This document shows, piece after piece, positions 16,094 to 26,476 of a DNA stretch of 34,647 nt; the stretch's first letter is position 1; every line of letters starts with the position of its first letter. The notes under the pieces were generated by a model, which was given only the letters and a program-made list of their open reading frames with translations, did no database searches and was not told the origin of the DNA. Source of the stretch: Sphingomonas bacterium (GTDB lineage Bacteria; Pseudomonadota; Alphaproteobacteria; Sphingomonadales; Sphingomonadaceae); the NCBI RefSeq assembly GCF_028292965.1, contig NZ_JAQGLG010000159.1:1-34647 (forward strand), in the 5' to 3' direction. Position numbers and translations under genes: made by a program.

Positions 16094-16573
16094 ATGGATG
16101 CCAGTCGTCTTTTGCTGGAACAGATGCTCACGCGCGGATCGAACTCGCAAAGTCTCATATTCCCCGCGATGTTCAACTTCCGCCATGGAATCGAAGTCGC
16201 ACTCAAATGGCACATTCGATATGCAGGAGGGACCATTCCCCAACATGCGGGCCATGACCTTGAAATCCTGATCGAGGCTTTCGGGCGAACAGCCGAAGGG
16301 CTCGATGAGAATGTGACTTATATTTCCGGCTACATGCTGGACTTGGTGAGCGAATTAGCCACGCTGGACCCTCGCTCAATAGCCTTTCGCTATCCGACGG
16401 AAATTGACGGATCCGAGATCCCGATATCGAATTTATCTTGGGATCTTCGCCGCCTACTCTTCACTGTGGACTACCTGTCGATACTATTCGATAATCTTTC
16501 AGGATGGATCGACATGAGCACCGAAGAATACCAAGCAATGCTACACAAATTGGATAATGAGCAGCGCGTTTGA
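16094..16573 (+). CDS. Hypothetical protein, 159 aa, lower GC than its neighbours
   Basis: An alpha-helical-looking protein with FNFRHGIEVALKWHIRYAGG and HDLEILIEAFGR near the start and SWDLRRLLFTVDYLSILF near the end. The R-H-x-I-E-x-x-L-K plus H-D-L pattern recalls HEPN-type and similar helical-bundle proteins, but I see no R-x(4-6)-H catalytic motif and would not assign a family. Codon use is less G/C at third positions than in the flanking genes, suggesting acquired DNA. The ATG has no good ribosome-binding site, and in-frame sequence without a stop extends back to 15980, so the true start or an upstream frameshift is open. It stands alone between ogt and guaA. Confidence 0.55.
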   Translation: MDASRLLLEQMLTRGSNSQSLIFPAMFNFRHGIEVALKWHIRYAGGTIPQHAGHDLEILIEAFGRTAEGLDENVTYISGYMLDLVSELATLDPRSIAFRYPTEIDGSEIPISNLSWDLRRLLFTVDYLSILFDNLSGWIDMSTEEYQAMLHKLDNEQRV

Positions 16574-16641
16574 TTATCTGATCTGCGGAACAATCGGGCT
16601 CTCTGCCGCGCGAGCGATAACGCTACCACATAAATGCGCGC

Positions 16642-16746
16642 TAGAGCATCGTGCCTCAAATCGGGCTCGGGCGCGCTGCTCTAGATATTTGTGATCGCAT
16701 CGCTTTGTGCTGAAAACCGGTGCCCACTTTTCAGCGCGATGCTCTA
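16642..16746. repeat. 105-bp terminal-inverted-repeat element
   Basis: The ends are perfect 9-bp inverted repeats, TAGAGCATC (16642-16650) and GATGCTCTA (16738-16746). Inside lies GCTGAAAA (16709-16716) / TTTTCAGC (16728-16735) around CCGGTGCCCAC. The layout, with ends of the TAGAGCA/TGCTCTA type and an inner ACCGGT...CCCACTTTT segment, matches a common alphaproteobacterial intergenic repeat as I remember it. It fills much of the 249-bp gap between the unknown gene and guaA; I see nothing else there. Confidence 0.7.
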
Positions 16747-16822
16747 TTCCGTTCAAAGGTGTCAATTTCAAAAGCCCTAGCCCTATACGGGGCAGTTATT
16801 CTTGGGCTTGACCGCCTTCAAA

Positions 16823-18379
16823 TCACTCCCACTCGATCGTGCCCGGCGGCTTGGAGGTATAGTCGTAGGTCACCCGATTGATGCCGCGCACTTCGTTCAC
16901 GATCCGCGTGGCGACACGGGGCAGAAAGTCTCCGGGAAACTGGAACGCCTGCGCGGTCATGCCGTCGGTCGAGGTGACGGCGCGCAGCGCGAGGACATTG
17001 TCGTAGGTGCGCCCATCGCCCATTACGCCGACGCTGCGCACCGGCAACAACACCGCAAAGGCCTGCCAGATCGTGTCATAAAGCCCGGCGGCGCGAATTT
17101 CCTCGAGATAGATAGTGTCGGCCTTGCGCAGGATGTCGCAACGCTCCTTGGTCACCTCGCCCGGGATGCGAATGGCGAGCCCGGGGCCAGGGAATGGATG
17201 CCGGCCGACAAAAATTTCCGGCAGCCCGAGCTCTCGGCCGAGCACGCGGACCTCGTCCTTGAACAGCTCGCGCAGCGGTTCGACCAGTTGCATATTCATG
17301 CGCGCCGGCAGCCCACCGACATTGTGGTGGCTCTTGATCGTCACCGACGGGCCGCCGGTGAAGCTGACACTCTCGATCACATCGGGGTAAAGCGTGCCCT
17401 GGGCGAGGAAATCCGCACCGCCGATCTTCTTCGCTTCCTCTTCGAAGACGTCGATGAAGGCGCCGCCGATGAACTTGCGCTTGGCCTCGGGGTCCGTGAC
17501 GCCGGCCAGCCCGCCGAGGAACTTCTCCGATGCGTCCACATGGACCAGCGGGATATTGTAGTGGTTGCGGAACAGGCTGACGACCTGGTCGGCCTCACCG
17601 GCGCGCATCAGGCCATGGTCGACGAACACGCAGGTGAGTTGCTCGCCGATCGCCTCATGGATCAGCACCGCCGCGACGGCGCTGTCGACGCCCCCCGACA
17701 AGCCGCAGATCACCCTTCCCTTGCCGACCTGCGCGCGTATGTCGGCGATCTTGGCCGCGCGGTATTCGGCCATCGTCCAGCCACCCGACAGGCCGCAGAC
17801 ATGGCGGGCAAAATTGGCGATCAGCTTCGCGCCGTCGGGCGTGTGCGCCACCTCCATATGGAACTGCGTCGCATAATAGCGCCGCTCGTCATCCGCGACG
17901 ACGGCGATCGGTGAGCCGGGGCTCACCGCGACAGGGCGGAAGCCCGGTGCGAGCTGCACGACCTTGTCGCCATGGCTCATCCACACCTGGTGCCGCTCGC
18001 CAATCGCCCATAGCCCGTCGAACAACACGCAATTGTCCTGCACCTCGACAAAGGCTTCGCCGAACTCGCCGGAATCGCCGAGCACGACCTTGCCACCGAG
18101 CTGCTCCATCATGACTTGCTGGCCATAACAGATGCCCAGCACCGGCACCTTGGATGCGAAGATTTCCTCCGGCACACGCGGGCTGCCTTCGTCATGCACC
18201 GAGGCAGGGCTGCCGGACAAAATGACGCCCGCCGGGTTCATCCGGGCGAAGGCCTCGGCGGCGGCGGTGAACGGCGCGATCTCGCTATAGACCCCGGCCT
18301 CGCGGACGCGGCGGGCGATGAGCTGGGTCACCTGACTGCCAAAATCGATGATGAGGATCGAGTCGCTGGGCTGGGTCAT
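16823..18379 (-). CDS. guaA: GMP synthase (glutamine-hydrolysing)
   Basis: 518 aa, standard length. The N-terminal class I glutaminase has Cys84 in GICYGQQ and the His174/Glu176 pair in QFHMEV. The ATP pyrophosphatase domain has the PP-loop S-G-G-V-D-S at about residues 228-233. The C-terminal dimerisation domain ends in [14 protein letters not shown], the conserved GuaA terminus. It converts XMP to GMP. The catalytic residues are all present. It is monocistronic as far as can be seen: the next gene on the strand, upstream at 18419, ends 39 bp before it. Confidence 0.97.
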   Translation of the reverse strand: MTQPSDSILIIDFGSQVTQLIARRVREAGVYSEIAPFTAAAEAFARMNPAGVILSGSPASVHDEGSPRVPEEIFASKVPVLGICYGQQVMMEQLGGKVVLGDSGEFGEAFVEVQDNCVLFDGLWAIGERHQVWMSHGDKVVQLAPGFRPVAVSPGSPIAVVADDERRYYATQFHMEVAHTPDGAKLIANFARHVCGLSGGWTMAEYRAAKIADIRAQVGKGRVICGLSGGVDSAVAAVLIHEAIGEQLTCVFVDHGLMRAGEADQVVSLFRNHYNIPLVHVDASEKFLGGLAGVTDPEAKRKFIGGAFIDVFEEEAKKIGGADFLAQGTLYPDVIESVSFTGGPSVTIKSHHNVGGLPARMNMQLVEPLRELFKDEVRVLGRELGLPEIFVGRHPFPGPGLAIRIPGEVTKERCDILRKADTIYLEEIRAAGLYDTIWQAFAVLLPVRSVGVMGDGRTYDNVLALRAVTSTDGMTAQAFQFPGDFLPRVATRIVNEVRGINRVTYDYTSKPPGTIEWE

Positions 18380-18418
18380 GCGGTCCGATAGCAGAAAGCC
18401 GGCGCCGGGAAAGCCAAG

Positions 18419-19225
18419 CTAGTCGATCCGCGCATCGGCAAACACCACATTGGATTCGAAGACGACCGAACGAATGGCCCCGTCTGCGGGCGCGCCAGCC
18501 GCTGTCGGCCACACGCGACGATGTTCCACGACGATCTTCAACGAGCGCTCGCCGAACCACACATCATAACAATCGCTCGCCTGGTCAGTCTCACAGGTCT
18601 GGATTAGCTCTATGTTCTTCGGCAGAAGGTCGCGCGCCAACGCGTCACATGGCAGCATGTCGATCGGAAACAGGTCGCAGGATTTTGGCTTGAGCCGATC
18701 CGCTTTCATCGCTTCGATCGCGCGAAGGGCCGCAAGGTAGCCGTCATTGGCAGTTTCCGCCGAATCCGCACCAAACCAGTCGCTCGCGTTACAATCATCG
18801 AGTGGAGACCGACGCGGCTCCTCGTCTTGTTCCCAGGGCCATTTGCGTGGCCTGCTATCAAATCCAAAGCTTTTTGATGCTTCGATGCCATAGGCTTTGG
18901 TTGGCGTTTGCGCCGTCCCCCGGTCCCTCGGGTCGCCGTCAACCGGCGCAAAGAGTAAAGTCACGGTGTCGCGTTGACACAGGCCGCCAAAACGTTGCGC
19001 ATAAGGCTTCGAATTCAGCCAGACATCCGACAGGCGGACAGTGCCCTTTTTCTTCCCACGCCGATCCTGATGTTCGAACACCTGCCAGAGTTGCTGCGCG
19101 AGTTGACGATCCGTTACAGCCGGCGATTGCGTCCGGATATCGTACTTATTGACTGTCGATTGCGCCGCGACCGGCGTTGCGGGCAGGGATAGAATCAACC
19201 AGCAAGTCAATGTCTGCTTTCGCAC
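18419..19225 (-). CDS. Exported protein of unknown function
   Basis: 268 aa with a signal peptide (MRKQTLTCWLILSLPATPVAAQ). The mature part is polar, with a basic segment (DRRGKKKGTVRLSDVWL) and several Cys that could form disulfides (GLCQRD, LDDCNASDW, KSCDLFPIDMLPCD, TCETDQASDCYDVW). I do not recognise a domain. Composition suggests a soluble periplasmic or secreted protein. It lies 12 bp downstream of the prolyl oligopeptidase gene on the same strand, so the two could be co-transcribed, and 39 bp upstream of guaA. Lower GC patches and irregular codon use hint that it is a lineage-specific gene. Confidence 0.7.
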   Translation of the reverse strand: MRKQTLTCWLILSLPATPVAAQSTVNKYDIRTQSPAVTDRQLAQQLWQVFEHQDRRGKKKGTVRLSDVWLNSKPYAQRFGGLCQRDTVTLLFAPVDGDPRDRGTAQTPTKAYGIEASKSFGFDSRPRKWPWEQDEEPRRSPLDDCNASDWFGADSAETANDGYLAALRAIEAMKADRLKPKSCDLFPIDMLPCDALARDLLPKNIELIQTCETDQASDCYDVWFGERSLKIVVEHRRVWPTAAGAPADGAIRSVVFESNVVFADARID

Positions 19226-19237
19226 GGTCGCGTCTCC

Positions 19238-21391
<2,154 letters not shown>

Positions 21392-21454
21392 CAACGGCTT
21401 CCCGGAGATTGGTTCTCCGCAAGCTATATCAACCAGGCGACGCGACAAGCCGAC

Positions 21455-21485
21455 AAAAGAAAAGGGCCCCGCTTGCGCGAGGCCC
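21455..21485 (-). terminator. Intrinsic terminator of the alpha ribosomal operon
   Basis: On the minus strand a 9-bp stem, GGGCCTCGC / GCGGGGCCC (one G-U pair) with a GCAA loop (21464-21485), is followed directly by TTTTCTTTT (21463-21455). It lies 26 bp after the rplQ stop, the textbook arrangement for the end of rpsM-rpsK-rpoA-rplQ. Confidence 0.9.
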
Positions 21486-21511
21486 CTTCTCGTTCGGCGA
21501 TGCCGCGGCGA

Positions 21512-21934
21512 TCAGGCCGCCTCTTCGTAATCCTCGTCGTTCATCACCGGGCCCGAATCCTGACCCTTGGCGCTGACGTCACGGTCGACGAATTCGATGA
21601 TCGCCATCGGCGAGGCGTCCGAGGCGCGGACCCCGGCCTTGATGATGCGGGTATAACCGCCGTTGCGGTCGGCGTAGCGCGCCGCCAGCACGTCGAACAG
21701 CTTGACCAGCTGGGCGTCGTCCAGAAGGCGCGCGTGCGCCAGACGACGGTTGGACAGGCCATCCTTCTTGGCGAGCGTGATCAGCTTCTCGACGTAAGGA
21801 CGCAGTTCCTTCGCCTTGGCGACAGTGGTGGTGATCTGCTCGTGCTTGATCAGTGCGGCCGACATGTTACGGAATAGTGCAATGCGGTGGGCCGAGGTAC
21901 GCTGCAGCTTACGGCCGCCTACGCGATGACGCAT
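21512..21934 (-). CDS. rplQ: 50S ribosomal protein L17
   Basis: 140 aa. The start [20 protein letters not shown] and the [29 protein letters not shown] segment are the L17 signature. The family length is about 120-140 aa, and the last 20 residues are an acidic tail ([12 protein letters not shown]). It is the last gene of the alpha operon, followed at once by a strong terminator. The ATG is preceded by GAGAAGGAAGTTACC. The 183-bp gap to rpoA carries a palindromic repeat. Confidence 0.97.
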   Translation of the reverse strand: MRHRVGGRKLQRTSAHRIALFRNMSAALIKHEQITTTVAKAKELRPYVEKLITLAKKDGLSNRRLAHARLLDDAQLVKLFDVLAARYADRNGGYTRIIKAGVRASDASPMAIIEFVDRDVSAKGQDSGPVMNDEDYEEAA

Positions 21935-22015
21935 GGTAACTTCCTTCTCGTTCGTTCGGGGGCCGTATCAGGTACCCGGGACCAGGTGGCGACGGAGAGT
22001 CCACCCATTTTTACC

Positions 22016-22096
22016 GTCATCACGGCGAAAGCCGGGATCTCCATGAGGAGAGCGGTCCGCCCTCCCCCATGAGACCCCAGCTTTCGCTGGGGTGAC
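22016..22096. repeat. Palindromic repeat, type C, between rpoA and rplQ
   Basis: Two 26-bp arms lie at 22016-22041 and 22071-22096. The arms are GTCATCACGGCGAAAGCC (then GGGATCTC) and GAGACCCCAGCTTTCGCTGG (then GGTGAC). They are inverted copies with four mismatched positions. Together they form one long hairpin with a 29-nt loop, inside the alpha operon transcript. Confidence 0.75.
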
Positions 22097-22117
22097 GTGG
22101 AGGAAGGCGGAAGCCGC

Positions 22118-23185
22118 TTACCCCATAATCTCTTGCTCGAGTTTCTTGGCCATCTCTTCGATGTTCTCGGGTGGCCAGCCGGGGATTTCCATCCCGAGGC
22201 GGAGACCCATGCTCGACAGCACTTCCTTGATCTCGTTGAGCGACTTGCGGCCGAAGTTCGGCGTGCGCAGCATCTCGGCTTCGGTCTTCTGGACCAGGTC
22301 GCCGATATAGATGATGTTGTCGTTCTTGAGGCAGTTGGCGCTGCGCACCGACAGTTCGAGCTCGTCGACCTTCTTGAGCAGGTAACGATTGATCTGCTGC
22401 GTGTCGCCCGAGGCCTCGCCAGCGGCGGCCGGTGCGGCATGGCCGATCGGGGCCGAGCGCGAGGTGACCAGCGAATCGTCGAAGTGCACGAACAGCGCAA
22501 GCTGGTCCTGCAGGATGCGACCGGCATAGCCGACAGCATCCTCCGGGGTGATCGTGCCGTCGGTCTCGATCGTCAGCGTCAGCTTGTCGTAATCGAGTTC
22601 CTGCCCGTCGCGGGTGTTCTCGACCTTGTACGACACCTGGCGCACCGGCGAGTACAGCGCATCGACCGGGATCAGGCCGATCGGCGCATCGGCCGGGCGG
22701 TTGGCGATCGCGGCGACATAGCCCTTACCGACATCGGCGGTGAGCTCCATGTTGAGCGTCGCGCCTTCGTCGAGGTGGCAGATCACCAGTTCGGGGTTCA
22801 TCACTTCGATGTCGCCCGAGACGGCGATGTCACCGGCCTTCACTTCGGCAGGACCGGTAGCGGAGAGCTGGAGGCGCTTCGGCCCCTCGCCCTGCATCTT
22901 GAGCGCGATCTGCTTCACGTTGAGCACGATGTCGGTGACGTCTTCACGCACACCGGCGAGCGACGAGAATTCGTGCAGCACGTTCTCGATCTTGATCGAG
23001 GTGACGGCGGCACCCTGCAACGATGACAGCAACACGCGACGCAGCGCGTTGCCAAGCGTCAGGCCGAAGCCACGCTCCAGCGGCTCGGCGACGAACGTCG
23101 CCTTGCGCTTCTGATCGCCGCCCGGCTTCTTTTCGAGGCCGCTCGGCTTCTTCAATTCCTGCCAGTTCTTAGCGTTGACGGACAC
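22118..23185 (-). CDS. rpoA: DNA-directed RNA polymerase subunit alpha
   Basis: 355 aa. The N-terminal assembly domain has [28 protein letters not shown] and [14 protein letters not shown]. The C-terminal domain has [23 protein letters not shown] and [22 protein letters not shown], the DNA- and activator-binding part. A linker with Ala/Gly residues ([10 protein letters not shown]) joins them. Translation starts at GTG (23185), preceded by AGGGGAAGCCC. The gene lies 92 bp after rpsK in the alpha operon. Confidence 0.98.
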   Translation of the reverse strand: MSVNAKNWQELKKPSGLEKKPGGDQKRKATFVAEPLERGFGLTLGNALRRVLLSSLQGAAVTSIKIENVLHEFSSLAGVREDVTDIVLNVKQIALKMQGEGPKRLQLSATGPAEVKAGDIAVSGDIEVMNPELVICHLDEGATLNMELTADVGKGYVAAIANRPADAPIGLIPVDALYSPVRQVSYKVENTRDGQELDYDKLTLTIETDGTITPEDAVGYAGRILQDQLALFVHFDDSLVTSRSAPIGHAAPAAAGEASGDTQQINRYLLKKVDELELSVRSANCLKNDNIIYIGDLVQKTEAEMLRTPNFGRKSLNEIKEVLSSMGLRLGMEIPGWPPENIEEMAKKLEQEIMG

Positions 23186-23277
23186 GGGCTTCCCCTATCT
23201 AGGGCCGGAGCGGGGGCTTGCTCCGACCGTGAAAATCGCCCGCGCGGCGTGATCAATCGCGCGCGGGCCGACGAAAA

Positions 23278-23667
23278 TCAGACGCGGCGGCGCTTCGAAG
23301 GACGCACACCGTTGTGCGGGATCGAGGTCACGTCGCGGATCGAGGTGATCTGGAAACCGACCGCCTGCAACGCACGAAGCGCCGACTCGCGACCCGAACC
23401 CGGACCCTTGACCTCGACCTCGAGCGTGCGGACGCCATGCTCGGCGGCCTTCTTGCCTGCGTCTTCCGCAGCGACCTGCGCCGCGTACGGCGTGGACTTG
23501 CGGCTGCCCTTGAACCCCATCGTGCCGGCGGACGACCATGAAATGGCGTTGCCCTGGGCATCGGTGATGGTGATCATGGTGTTGTTGAAGCTGGCGTTCA
23601 CATGCGCGACGCCAGAGGTGATGTTCTTGCGTTCACGGCGCCGAATGCGCTGCGGTTCACGTGCCAT
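23278..23667 (-). CDS. rpsK: 30S ribosomal protein S11
   Basis: 129 aa, the usual S11 length. Conserved parts include [45 protein letters not shown] and the C-terminal [22 protein letters not shown]. It binds 16S rRNA at the platform. It sits between rpsM (59 bp upstream) and rpoA in the alpha operon. Ribosome-binding site AGGAATTCCATT before the ATG. Confidence 0.98.
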   Translation of the reverse strand: MAREPQRIRRRERKNITSGVAHVNASFNNTMITITDAQGNAISWSSAGTMGFKGSRKSTPYAAQVAAEDAGKKAAEHGVRTLEVEVKGPGSGRESALRALQAVGFQITSIRDVTSIPHNGVRPSKRRRV

Positions 23668-23726
23668 AATGGAATTCCTGACCTATTCTGCTGAAGAGCG
23701 AGCGGCGCGAGGCACCGCCCAGCGTC

Positions 23727-24095
23727 TTACTTCTTCTTCCCGGCGATCGGCTTGGCCTTGCCCTTGCGGGTGCGCGCATTGGTATGCGTGCGCTGGCCAC
23801 GAACCGGCAGGCCCTTGCGATGACGCAGGCCGCGATAGCAGGCCAGGTCCATCAGGCGCTTGATGTTCATCGCGGTCTCGCGACGCAGATCACCCTCAAC
23901 GGTGTGGTCCGCATCGATCGCTTCGCGAATCTGCAGCACTTCCTGATCGGTCAAGTCCTGAACACGACGCTCGGCGGCGATGTTCAGCTTGTCGGTGATC
24001 TGCTTCGCCTTGGCGGGGCCGATACCGTGGATGTAGGTCAGCGCGATGACGACGCGCTTGTTGGTCGGGATGTTGACCCCGGCGATACGTGCCAT
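23727..24095 (-). CDS. rpsM: 30S ribosomal protein S13
   Basis: 122 aa from the ATG at 24095, preceded by TAGGAGAAAAAAGTTC. A longer frame to 24140 adds non-family residues and is not used. Family marks: [49 protein letters not shown], and the basic end [15 protein letters not shown]. It is the first gene of the alpha operon here. Unlike the usual alphaproteobacterial order, adk does not lie directly in front of it; 6.3 kb of other genes intervene. Confidence 0.98.
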   Translation of the reverse strand: MARIAGVNIPTNKRVVIALTYIHGIGPAKAKQITDKLNIAAERRVQDLTDQEVLQIREAIDADHTVEGDLRRETAMNIKRLMDLACYRGLRHRKGLPVRGQRTHTNARTRKGKAKPIAGKKK

Positions 24096-24223
24096 GAACT
24101 TTTTTCTCCTAGCTCCACAGGGTGCAGCATGGCAGCGCACCCCATCTCATCGCGTTGATATCCGGAACGCAAGACACCGGCGAGCGCAAGCGCCGCCGGA
24201 GACCGGTGTTTCGGAATAAGGTC

Positions 24224-24252
24224 CAATTAAGCTTTGGGTCACGCCTTGTCAA
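24224..24252 (-). promoter_or_regulatory. Probable promoter of the rpsM-rpsK-rpoA-rplQ operon
   Basis: On the minus strand a perfect TTGACA (-35, 24252-24247) is followed after 17 bp by TAATTG (24229-24224), a weak -10. It is placed about 130 bp before rpsM. The leader carries an imperfect GC-rich hairpin at about 24177-24199. The divergent YbjQ-like gene starts at 24365. The rest of the 269-bp gap shows nothing else clear. The -10 assignment is tentative. Confidence 0.5.
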
Positions 24253-24364
24253 GCGAAGGCCGGGATAAATCCCTTGCATGACAGCTTGATGAATTCTTCA
24301 CCGCGAGGGCGTTTGGCGCCAAGTCCCTCTGGCGCAATATCCGGGACTTGGGCACAAAGCCAGC

Positions 24365-25315
24365 ATGACCGGGGGCGACATCGAACTGAGCGAACGCGAT
24401 CACGCCGCGCGCAACGATGCGTGGGAAGTGGCGCTTGAACATGGTGGCCTACCCGACTTCGTCACCAGCCGGCTGAACGACGCCGCCACGGGCAAGACGC
24501 CGTGGGTCGCAACGATGACCCCGGCCGAGCTACTAATCATCCGCAGCCACGGCATCCGACCCATCGCGACCGTGTCTGGGACCTGCTGGTTCTCCTATGG
24601 CTGGAGCTGGACCGAGGGCCATGCCGAAGGCTGGCACGAGGCGCTTGACCGGTTGCGGCGCGAAGCCGTTGCGGCCGGTGCCAATGCCGTGGTCGATGTG
24701 CGGATGCGCACGCTGCGGCACAAGATCGGCGCGAGCATGGACTTCACGCTCATCGGCACCGCGGTGCGGATAGACGGTGTCAAACCTGGGGCGACACCCG
24801 TCATCGCAACCATCCCGGCGCTGGAATTCGTGCGGCTGCTGGAGGCCGACATCGTGCCGGTCGGTATCGCGGTCGGCGCGCGTTACGACTGGCTCGACAA
24901 TTGGGGCAGCAACTGGGGCGGAAGCAGTTGGGGCAGCGATGCCTGGCGTACGCAAAGCCAGAGCCGTTCGTGGAGCAACCAGCCGCTGATGGACCTGACC
25001 GATTTCTGGGAGGGCATCAGGCGCGAAGCGCATGCCGATCTGCGCCGCGCCGCCGCGTTGCAGGGCAATGGGGTGCTCGCCCACACCCAGTTCGGCCAGT
25101 TGCTGCGGCGCGAACGCGACAAGCAGCCGCCCAATTATCTCGGCCGCCACATCGTCATCGGCACCGTGGTCGATACCCGAAAGGCGGCGCCGTTCACGGT
25201 CGATATCGAACCGGTGATCGACATGCGCGACGATCTGTCGCCGCTGCGCACGCCCGATGCGCCGCGCCATTCAAGCTATCACGCCGACATGCAGGACGAA
25301 GAGGGAGGCATTTGA
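24365..25315 (+). CDS. YbjQ-like (UPF0145, heavy-metal-binding-type) two-domain protein
   Basis: 316 aa made of two YbjQ-like domains. Domain 1 (about res. 45-140) has VATMTPAELLIIRSHGIRPI, ATVSGTCWFSYGW, then EALDRLRREAVAAGANAVVDVR and FTLIGTAVRI. Domain 2 (about 145-285) has VIATIPALEFVRLLEADIVPVGIAVGARYDW, a Gly/Ser/Trp-rich insert (NWGSNWGGSSWGSDAW), RREAHADLRRAAALQGNGVL and IVIGTVVDT. YbjQ proteins form ring-like oligomers and are annotated as metal-binding, but their role is not established. The GSC-type motif of domain 1 keeps a Cys (GTC), while domain 2 has GAR. Its TGA overlaps the ATG of the next gene by one base. There is no signal peptide. Confidence 0.75.
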   Translation: MTGGDIELSERDHAARNDAWEVALEHGGLPDFVTSRLNDAATGKTPWVATMTPAELLIIRSHGIRPIATVSGTCWFSYGWSWTEGHAEGWHEALDRLRREAVAAGANAVVDVRMRTLRHKIGASMDFTLIGTAVRIDGVKPGATPVIATIPALEFVRLLEADIVPVGIAVGARYDWLDNWGSNWGGSSWGSDAWRTQSQSRSWSNQPLMDLTDFWEGIRREAHADLRRAAALQGNGVLAHTQFGQLLRRERDKQPPNYLGRHIVIGTVVDTRKAAPFTVDIEPVIDMRDDLSPLRTPDAPRHSSYHADMQDEEGGI

Positions 25316-26136
25316 TGCCCGAACTGACCGACATCCCCCAGCACGCGCTGGCTCGCCTCGCCGGCCTGCGCAGCCAAGGCCATCCCGACGGCGTGTTCAC
25401 CTCCGACTTTTCGGTCAACGAGTTCCTGCTGGTGCGCAAGGCCGGGTTCGAGCCAGTCGGGCTGTGCGTCGGCAGCTGCATCTACCATGTCGGGTTTCAG
25501 ATGGCGGGCTGGGGATCGAGCGTCGAGCTCGATGTACTGTCGACCGCGATGTACGAGGCGCGCGCGCTGGCGATGGAACGGATGCGCGCCGAGGCGCAGC
25601 AGATGGGCGCCGACGGCATCGTCGGCGTGCGGCTGACGGTCAAACGCCTCGAATGGGATTCGAAGGTGCTGGAGTTCGTCGCGATCGGCACCGGCATCGT
25701 ACACGCCAAGGGCCACCAGGGTTTCAAAGGCCCGAACGGCCAACCCTTCACTTCGGCCTTGTCGGGGCAAGACTTCTGGACCCTGCTCCAGGCCGGCTAT
25801 CGCCCGCTGGAGATGGTCATGGGCAGTTGCGTCTATCATGTCGCGCGGCGCGGGCCGTTCGCTTCGCTCGGCAGCATCGGCCGCAATGTCGAGCTGACCA
25901 ACTTCTCGATCGCGCTGTACGAGGCGCGCGAACTGGCAATGGAGCGCATGCAGCTCGAAGCGACGAAGGCCAGTGCCGAGGGCGTGGTGGGCGCCGATCT
26001 GCACGAGGGCAGCCATGGCTGGTCGACGCATGTGATCGAGTTCTTCGCCATCGGCACGGCGGTCGTGCCGATCGAGGGCGGGTCGCATCCCGACCAGATT
26101 CCCGACCCGAAGCTGGTGCTGTCGGTCAACAGCTAG
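25315..26136 (+). CDS. YbjQ-like two-domain protein, paralogue of the preceding gene
   Basis: 273 aa from the ATG at 25315, preceded by GAGGGAGGCATTTG and overlapping the upstream stop (TGATG). It has two clear tandem repeats of one domain. Domain 1: VFTSDFSVNEFLLVRKAGFEPVG, LCVGSCIYHVG, MYEARALAMERMRAEAQQMGADGIVGV, FVAIGTGIV. Domain 2: PFTSALSGQDFWTLLQAGYRPLE, MVMGSCVYHVA, LYEARELAMERMQLEATKASAEGVVGAD, FFAIGTAVV. G-S-C-x-Y-H is present in both. With the upstream gene this makes four copies in a row, of which these two look less diverged. The 411-residue frame reaching back to 24901 lies inside the first gene and is not used. Confidence 0.8.
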   Translation: MPELTDIPQHALARLAGLRSQGHPDGVFTSDFSVNEFLLVRKAGFEPVGLCVGSCIYHVGFQMAGWGSSVELDVLSTAMYEARALAMERMRAEAQQMGADGIVGVRLTVKRLEWDSKVLEFVAIGTGIVHAKGHQGFKGPNGQPFTSALSGQDFWTLLQAGYRPLEMVMGSCVYHVARRGPFASLGSIGRNVELTNFSIALYEARELAMERMQLEATKASAEGVVGADLHEGSHGWSTHVIEFFAIGTAVVPIEGGSHPDQIPDPKLVLSVNS

Positions 26137-26170
26137 CGCCGTCTTGCCGGCCACACCGCAGGATCGGCCG

Positions 26171-26214
26171 CTCCCTGCTTTCTCCCTGCTTTCTCCCTGC
26201 TTTCTCCCTGCTTT
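26171..26214. repeat. Four exact tandem copies of an 11-bp unit
   Basis: CTCCCTGCTTT is repeated four times without change (26171, 26182, 26193, 26204). The 11-bp period is close to one helical turn. It lies 35 bp after the stop of the second YbjQ-like gene, in the 340-bp gap 26137-26476. The gap also holds the hairpin below and otherwise no gene. Confidence 0.9.
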
Positions 26215-26288
26215 CGGCAGAAAAGTTTTTTGCCTGGCGATGTCGCTGACCGGAACGGAGAGGAGCGTTCCATTTCAATGAGATGACC

Positions 26289-26323
26289 ATGGCACTCCCT
26301 GCTCCGGCAACAGGGAGTGCCAT
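26289..26323. repeat. Perfect 13-bp inverted repeat with shared CAGGGA core
   Basis: ATGGCACTCCCTG (26289-26301) and CAGGGAGTGCCAT (26311-26323) flank a 9-nt loop. Both arms contain TCCCTG/CAGGGA, the core of the tandem unit upstream. Two further AACAGGGA copies follow at 26330-26337 and 26342-26349. It could be a bidirectional terminator-like hairpin but has no T-run, so I leave its role open. Confidence 0.85.
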
Positions 26324-26476
26324 ACGGCTAACAGGGAACGGAACAGGGAGCCGCACCGCGCTGGCGCGTTGCTGGTCTGATTCACGATGCGAAAGAGCCG
26401 GCGAGTCGGGTGGACGACGCGCGTCGCCATGTCCTGGAGCATTTTCGCGCCAGTTGAATCGCGCCGGGCGGGCTCG

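Noticed and set aside
15869..16255. 128-codon minus-strand frame in the islet
   Set aside because: Overlaps the more protein-like plus-strand gene and has no recognised motif.
26171..26214. Tandem 11-bp array as a CRISPR
   Set aside because: Units are contiguous without spacers, and no cas genes are near.
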